From Acetobacter indonesiensis (GTDB lineage Bacteria; Pseudomonadota; Alphaproteobacteria; Acetobacterales; Acetobacteraceae), in NCBI RefSeq assembly GCF_000963945.1, contig NZ_BAMW01000002.1, positions 1 to 64,000 on the forward strand: a stretch of DNA of 64,000 nucleotides, read 5' to 3'. This document shows positions 63,319 to 64,000 of the stretch, in pieces. Both the position numbers and the translations under genes were made by a program. Every line of letters begins with the position of its first letter. Positions within the stretch are counted from its first letter, which is position 1. Below the pieces are notes generated by a model. That model saw only the letters and a program-made list of their open reading frames with translations, ran no database searches and was not told the origin of the DNA.

Positions 63319-63978
63319 TCAGCCCCCAAAACCTGGAATAGCCAGTTTCTTGGCTACAGCGGACAACTGATGCCGACGCAATTCAGACCGTGCGCGGGCA
63401 TCTTCCGTCATATAATTCAACTGAATGGTATAACGCTGCCCCACAAACTGGCGGTGACCATGCCATGTGGTGGGACCGTTGGGGAAAATCAGCAATGTGC
63501 CGTCAACCGGCGGCACTTCCTTGGCGTAATCTTCAATATCATGCGGACCACGCAGTAGGCGCAGGCAGCCTTCCTGCTTTTCCCACGTCTCGCCCGCCGG
63601 GTTCAGATACAGCAGAATGGTAACGCGCTTTGCCAGCGAGTCCGTATGAATCCGACCATCTTTTTCCCGCGTGCGGCCACGGATTGTCAGCATGGATGGT
63701 GCATGGTCAAGATCAAGACCCAGCTTATCCGCTATCATCTGCCGCAGCTTTGGGCCTTCCATGGCATCAACCAGAGACTGCACCAAAGGCGACAGCGTCA
63801 GAGATGCGGGAGGGAAAGACCCGCCTGCCTGAATATCCGGCATGGCGGCAAACAGTCTGGGCAGATCATCCTTCCGAATGAAATTCGGCACCAGAACATG
63901 CGGAAAAGGATCGGTGCTGACTGGCGCGGCAGCCAACGCCGCATAGTCTGGCTGCACTGTAGTCTCTGACGTGGTCAT
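63319..63978 (-). CDS. 2-oxoglutarate/Fe(II)-dependent oxygenase family protein
   Basis: 219 residues. The double-stranded beta-helix core is visible with the Fe ligands His-x-Asp in GRIHTDSLAKRVTILLYLN and the distal His in TTWHGHRQF, and the 2-oxoglutarate-binding Arg in VGQRYTIQLNYM. Similar to prolyl-hydroxylase-like proteins; the substrate is unknown. Followed after 52 bases by the M16 protease on the same strand. 22 bases remain to the window end. Confidence 0.85.
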   Translation of the reverse strand: MTTSETTVQPDYAALAAAPVSTDPFPHVLVPNFIRKDDLPRLFAAMPDIQAGGSFPPASLTLSPLVQSLVDAMEGPKLRQMIADKLGLDLDHAPSMLTIRGRTREKDGRIHTDSLAKRVTILLYLNPAGETWEKQEGCLRLLRGPHDIEDYAKEVPPVDGTLLIFPNGPTTWHGHRQFVGQRYTIQLNYMTEDARARSELRRHQLSAVAKKLAIPGFGG

Positions 63979-64000
63979 GCGTTTCGTCCAGATAGGAACT

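Overview
The window reads as chromosomal sequence of an alphaproteobacterium, most likely an acetic acid bacterium (Acetobacteraceae, Acetobacter or a close relative). The signs are the whole protein set, a fur-olsB-lnt run, a grpE-dnaK-dnaJ-dapB block, a ChvI/ChvG two-component pair, an alphaproteobacterial type LexA box (GTTC-N7-GTTC) before dinB, and separate glyQ/glyS genes. Genus is inferred from protein character only. Gene density is high, the genes are mostly housekeeping, and I see no insertion sequence, prophage, tRNA, rRNA or CRISPR array.

Left part (1-13.1 kb): the 3' part of a CorA-type metal transporter carrying a Thr-Gly tandem repeat at the window edge, a secreted unknown, rho, a convergent TusA-like protein, the fur-olsB-lnt group, an XRE regulator with a tandem 16-bp repeat in front, a DUF2076 protein, glyQ-glyS, a drug/metabolite transporter, a CsaA-type tRNA-binding protein and a tiny DUF1328 membrane protein. 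Middle-left (13.2-22.9 kb, nearly all minus strand): an exported protein with an internal duplication, purH, trmB, metK (with a structured leader that could fold two ways), dapB, dnaJ, dnaK (heat-shock-type promoter) and grpE. 23-28.9 kb: chvI-chvG, a divergent Rid-like protein where hprK often sits in alphaproteobacteria, rapZ and an MscS-type channel.

28.9-47 kb: a stand-alone Tat-exported sulfate-type binding protein, an AlgE-like outer membrane barrel, YqgE, a PPK2 kinase, a DUF3465 protein, clpA/clpS, a D,D-carboxypeptidase with a His-rich tail, map, ggt, a DUF523 protein, a tightly spaced divergent epmB/epmA pair (elongation factor P modification), two lipoproteins (one Gly/Trp-rich, one with a fasciclin domain) and a YjjA-like protein. 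46.8-53.9 kb: an unknown-fba-thiE-like operon; a ZauP-like protein, zapA, a 6S RNA candidate and fau; a YmdB-type phosphoesterase; pyrD with a HAD phosphatase; and an unknown gene behind a strong Fur-box palindrome.

Right part (54-64 kb): dinB under a LexA box, an AnsP-type permease, then a visibly AT-richer glycan locus (57.0-60.3 kb). There a small protein and a glycosyltransferase, divergently transcribed, share the same Tyr-Pro-Asp-Val repeat module and are joined by a family 2 glycosyltransferase. The window ends with a two-domain M16 zinc protease and a 2-oxoglutarate/Fe(II) oxygenase. The most interesting points are the YPDV-module glycan locus, the Fur-box orphan gene, the 6S RNA overlapping both neighbours, and the possible RNA switch ahead of metK.
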